Assembly: GCA_046154185.1 (NCBI GenBank)
Contig: JBJXGE010000094.1
Location: 20,071-84,070, forward strand
Direction of reading: 5' to 3'
Length of the DNA stretch: 64,000 nt
Source of the DNA: JBJXGE01 sp046154185
Lineage (GTDB): Bacteria > Planctomycetota > UBA8108 > UBA1146 > JAJFFE01
In this document: positions 61,543 through 64,000 of the stretch, in pieces
Position numbering within the stretch: position 1 is the stretch's first letter
Layout: each line of letters begins with the position of its first letter
Translations under genes and position numbers: made by a program
Notes under the pieces: generated by a model
Told to the model about the DNA's origin: nothing
What the model saw: the letters and a program-made list of their open reading frames with translations, nothing else
The model's database searches: none

Positions 61543-61772
61543 TGCGGTTGAGTCGATCGGTGAAAGCGCGAAGCCTCACGTCGTCCACAGCGAGGTCAGG
61601 GCGGCATAACGATGTGCCCCTCGAGCAACCAGCCCCGCCGCTACATCAATGCGTTGATTGGGCCTACGGATGACACTTACCGACGCGAGCCTGCGTTGAT
61701 ATAGTCAGGCCCACGATCGTATTGAGATTGGGCAAGATTTGGTTCGACAACTGAACGGGAGCTGTTGCGCAC

Positions 61773-63959
61773 ATGCGGACAAAACTCCGGCTGGCCACGC
61801 TGGGATCCATCATCGTCCTTGTGATTCCGGCGTTGACGTCGAAGCTCTCGGGTCAACTGCAGTTCACCGATGTTTCGACGGCGAGTGGGATTGGTCCCTA
61901 TTACATCGCGGGTGGTCTTGGGGCCGGCGTATTTGCTGAGGACTTCGATCGAGACGGCGACATCGATTTCTTTGTGCCAAACACGGCTGGTGTGGCGAGC
62001 CAGCTCTATCGAAATCTCGGAGCAGGCCAATTTGATGAAGTTGCCGCGCTTTACAATGTCGGATCCTACGCGCACGATCGCAGCGGATTGTGGTTCGACG
62101 CCAACGGCGACCAACGGCTCGATCTGCTCGTGCTCTCTGACTGCGTGTCGATTCCCTGCTCGGACGAGATTACGATTCAGCTTTACTCACAACTTGCCTC
62201 GGGACAGTTTGCCGATGTCACTTCGTCGTCTGGCCTCTTGAGTGGATCAATGATCTCGGTCGCGCCGCATCGAGCGGGCGCAGCAGCCGCCGATATCAAC
62301 CGAGATGGCTACCTTGACCTTTGCTTTGCGAACTGGGACGGCGCGATTCACCTTTTTCGCAATAATCGAGACGGCACGTTTGCGGACATCACGGCAACGA
62401 GCGGGCTCGCGGGCGTAAATTGGTATTGGCAGCCGGTGTTTCATGATTTCAATCGCGATGGTTACCCGGACCTCTACGTCACAGTCGACTTCAATGAGAA
62501 TGAACTCTGGATCAACAATCGCGACGGCACTTTTGTCGAGGTGGCTGGCGCGGCCGGCGTTGCCAACTTGATGAATGATATGGGGATTACTTTGGGAGAC
62601 TGTGACAACGATGGCGACATCGATATGTACATCACGAACATCTACGAGAGCGGCCAATACAACATGCTCTATCGCAACAATTCCACTAGTTCGGAGCTGA
62701 GCTTCGAAGATGTTTCAGTAGCAAGCGGTGTCCAGATAGGTTTTTGGGGATGGGGCACGACCTTTTTTGACGCCAACAATGATGGCTGGCTCGATCTTGC
62801 AGCTACTAACGGTTGGTGGCTACTGCCCTGGAATCAAGACCCTTCACGGTTCTTTCTCAATCTGTGTACGACGCCACCGACGTTTGCCGAAATCTCTACG
62901 CAGGTTGGTTACGGCGACTCCGACTTGGGATCGTGTCTCATCAGTTTCGATGCGGATCGTGACGGCGATCTCGACATGTTGCAGACGACGCTGCTTGGCG
63001 GACCCTTACGTCTGTTCTCGAACAACACGGGGCAACAAACAAATGCTCCGCACTGGCTCGTCGTGCGACCTCGAATGAATGGACCAAATCACTGGGCGAT
63101 CGGCGCCATCGTGCGGCTGACATCTGGATCGCTCACGCAAATGCGAATGATTCATGCGGGCACGAGCTTCTTCGGCCAAGAGCCTGCCGAGGCGCATTTT
63201 GGTCTCGGCCCAAACACTCTTGTCGACTCGGTCGTCGTCGAGTGGCCGGATGGCACGGTGACGTCGCTTTCGGATGTTGCAGCGGACCACATTGTGGATG
63301 TGACGCACGGCGGCTTCGGAGATCTGAATGCCGATGGCGCACTCGATTCTTTTGACGTGGCGCTCTTTCTCGACTGCTGGTTGAGCGCAACTCCGCGAGC
63401 GTATGGTTACGCTTCTGCCTGTGCCGGTGCGGATCGATGGGGCGATGGCTTCATCGATTGCGATGATTGGCAGGCTTTTGCGACGCGCTGCTTGGAAGTC
63501 GGGGGCTTCACGTTGACGCTGTCGCCGGCGCTCGATTGCGATGGCGACGGAATGCTTGATTCGTGCCAGTTGTTTGGCGACTCAAGCCTCGATTGCAACG
63601 GGAATGGCGTGCTGGATAGCTGCGAAATCGCCAGCGGTGCCGTCGACTTGAACGGCAACGGCAGGCCCGACGAGTGTGAGCTTTTTGTTCGTGGCGACTT
63701 CAGCGGCGATGGCGTGCTGGCGATAAACGACGCCATCGGCGTACTGGGCTACCTGTTTCTCGGTAACTCTTCATCCTGTTCTGCGTCTGTCGATTTCGAC
63801 GCGAGCGGCGCGATTCTGATCAACGATGTGATTCTGCTGCTCAGCTATTTGTTTCTCTCCGGCGCACCGCCGTCCGCGCCGTGGCCAACTTGTGGCGTCG
63901 ATATGACGCAACCGCCGAGCGAGGTGCTGTCGTGCGAGACGCAAGCTAGCTGTTTGTAG
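61773..63959 (+). CDS. Secreted FG-GAP/ASPIC protein with C-terminal dockerin-like module
   Basis: 728 residues with a signal peptide (about 1-28). FG-GAP/VCBS-type repeats fill about 30-440, each with a Ca-binding loop such as EDFDRDGDIDFF, AADINRDGYLDLC, HDFNRDGYPDLY and GDCDNDGDIDMY. An ASPIC/UnbV-type segment follows (WLVVRPRMNG, HWAIGAIVRL, EAHFGLGPNTLVDSVVVEWP). The end holds Cys-rich EF-hand-like loops (DCDGDGMLDSC, DCNGNGVLDSC, DLNGNGRPDEC) and a dockerin-like pair (GDFSGDGVLAINDAIGVLGY, DASGAILINDVILLLSYLF). Likely exported and surface-associated. The next 40 bp to the window edge end in a G-run and hold no gene. Confidence 0.85.
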   Translation: MRTKLRLATLGSIIVLVIPALTSKLSGQLQFTDVSTASGIGPYYIAGGLGAGVFAEDFDRDGDIDFFVPNTAGVASQLYRNLGAGQFDEVAALYNVGSYAHDRSGLWFDANGDQRLDLLVLSDCVSIPCSDEITIQLYSQLASGQFADVTSSSGLLSGSMISVAPHRAGAAAADINRDGYLDLCFANWDGAIHLFRNNRDGTFADITATSGLAGVNWYWQPVFHDFNRDGYPDLYVTVDFNENELWINNRDGTFVEVAGAAGVANLMNDMGITLGDCDNDGDIDMYITNIYESGQYNMLYRNNSTSSELSFEDVSVASGVQIGFWGWGTTFFDANNDGWLDLAATNGWWLLPWNQDPSRFFLNLCTTPPTFAEISTQVGYGDSDLGSCLISFDADRDGDLDMLQTTLLGGPLRLFSNNTGQQTNAPHWLVVRPRMNGPNHWAIGAIVRLTSGSLTQMRMIHAGTSFFGQEPAEAHFGLGPNTLVDSVVVEWPDGTVTSLSDVAADHIVDVTHGGFGDLNADGALDSFDVALFLDCWLSATPRAYGYASACAGADRWGDGFIDCDDWQAFATRCLEVGGFTLTLSPALDCDGDGMLDSCQLFGDSSLDCNGNGVLDSCEIASGAVDLNGNGRPDECELFVRGDFSGDGVLAINDAIGVLGYLFLGNSSSCSASVDFDASGAILINDVILLLSYLFLSGAPPSAPWPTCGVDMTQPPSEVLSCETQASCL

Positions 63960-64000
63960 GCGCGGCCCTCGAAACTCATGGTTACCCGGGGTGGGGGGGG

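Noticed and set aside
63985..64000. Run of G at the window end (GGGGTGGGGGGGG)
   Set aside because: It sits at the very edge after the last gene and looks like an assembly or sequencing end effect rather than a biological element.

Overview
The window is a gene-dense, high-GC bacterial segment (codons rich in GCG, CGC, CTC and GAC) and looks like part of a Planctomycetota genome, probably an environmental lineage. That placement is an inference from gene content, not from a marker gene. The signs are many secreted proteins carrying dockerin-like EF-hand pairs and FG-GAP repeats, long proteins built of carboxypeptidase-regulatory-like (CpD-reg) domains, ECF sigma factors next to membrane-anchored partners, SASA/DUF6288/DUF1570 proteins, and short overlapping operons. 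I saw no rRNA, complete tRNA, CRISPR array, insertion sequence or phage gene.

Layout. 1-2.1 kb: the end of an iron/thiamine/molybdate-type ABC importer (double permease plus short ATPase). 2.1-4.7 kb: an ABC-2 exporter pair on the minus strand. 4.8-6.1 kb: a zeta-toxin-like kinase broken by an in-frame TAG, its small partner, and a lipoprotein. 6.1-12.2 kb: a TPR/DUF1570 metalloprotease-like protein, an unknown protein, a large CpD-reg protein and a DUF3494 ice-binding-type lipoprotein. 12.2-12.9 kb: no gene. 12.9-18.4 kb: MBOAT acyltransferase, SGNH partner, NoeA-like methyltransferase and a convergent membrane sulfatase, probably modifying a surface polymer. 18.6-24.4 kb: PPK2 and two large secreted FG-GAP proteins. 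24.4-25.5 kb: about 1 kb without a gene, holding one copy of a structured repeat whose second copy is at 59.8 kb. 25.5-32.2 kb: an ECF sigma factor with a FecR/CpD-reg protein, thiol peroxidase, DUF1579, and a BlaR/BlaI-type system with a clear operator-promoter. 32.5-36.6 kb: a tight SASA-esterase/DUF6288 pair. 36.8-45.9 kb: DUF4240, an M20 amidohydrolase, a DegT aminotransferase, a dockerin-like protein with an AlkD-like protein, and a four-gene minus-strand operon ending with a glycosyltransferase as its first gene. 46.0-51.2 kb: a translationally coupled secreted repeat protein, histidine kinase and response regulator. 51.2-55.2 kb: a DUF5674 pair, RluA-type pseudouridine synthase, MobA with a MoaD-like tail, and a thioredoxin-like gene. 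55.4-61.5 kb: a second sigma factor with membrane partner, KDPG aldolase, YcaQ and three unknown membrane or secreted proteins. 61.8-64.0 kb: another FG-GAP/ASPIC protein with a dockerin-like end.

The most striking item is at 54574-55179 (minus). A thioredoxin-fold gene has a strong Shine-Dalgarno sequence, a GTG start, and an in-frame TGA exactly where the first redox cysteine of CxxC should be (UxxC). A perfect 6-bp hairpin follows 17 nt after the TGA. This is what a selenoprotein gene with a bacterial SECIS element looks like, and a gene caller that stops at TGA would truncate it. Other points of note are a covarying three-hairpin dispersed repeat, an internal ribosome-binding site inside the FecR/CpD-reg gene, and paired BlaI operators two helical turns apart.
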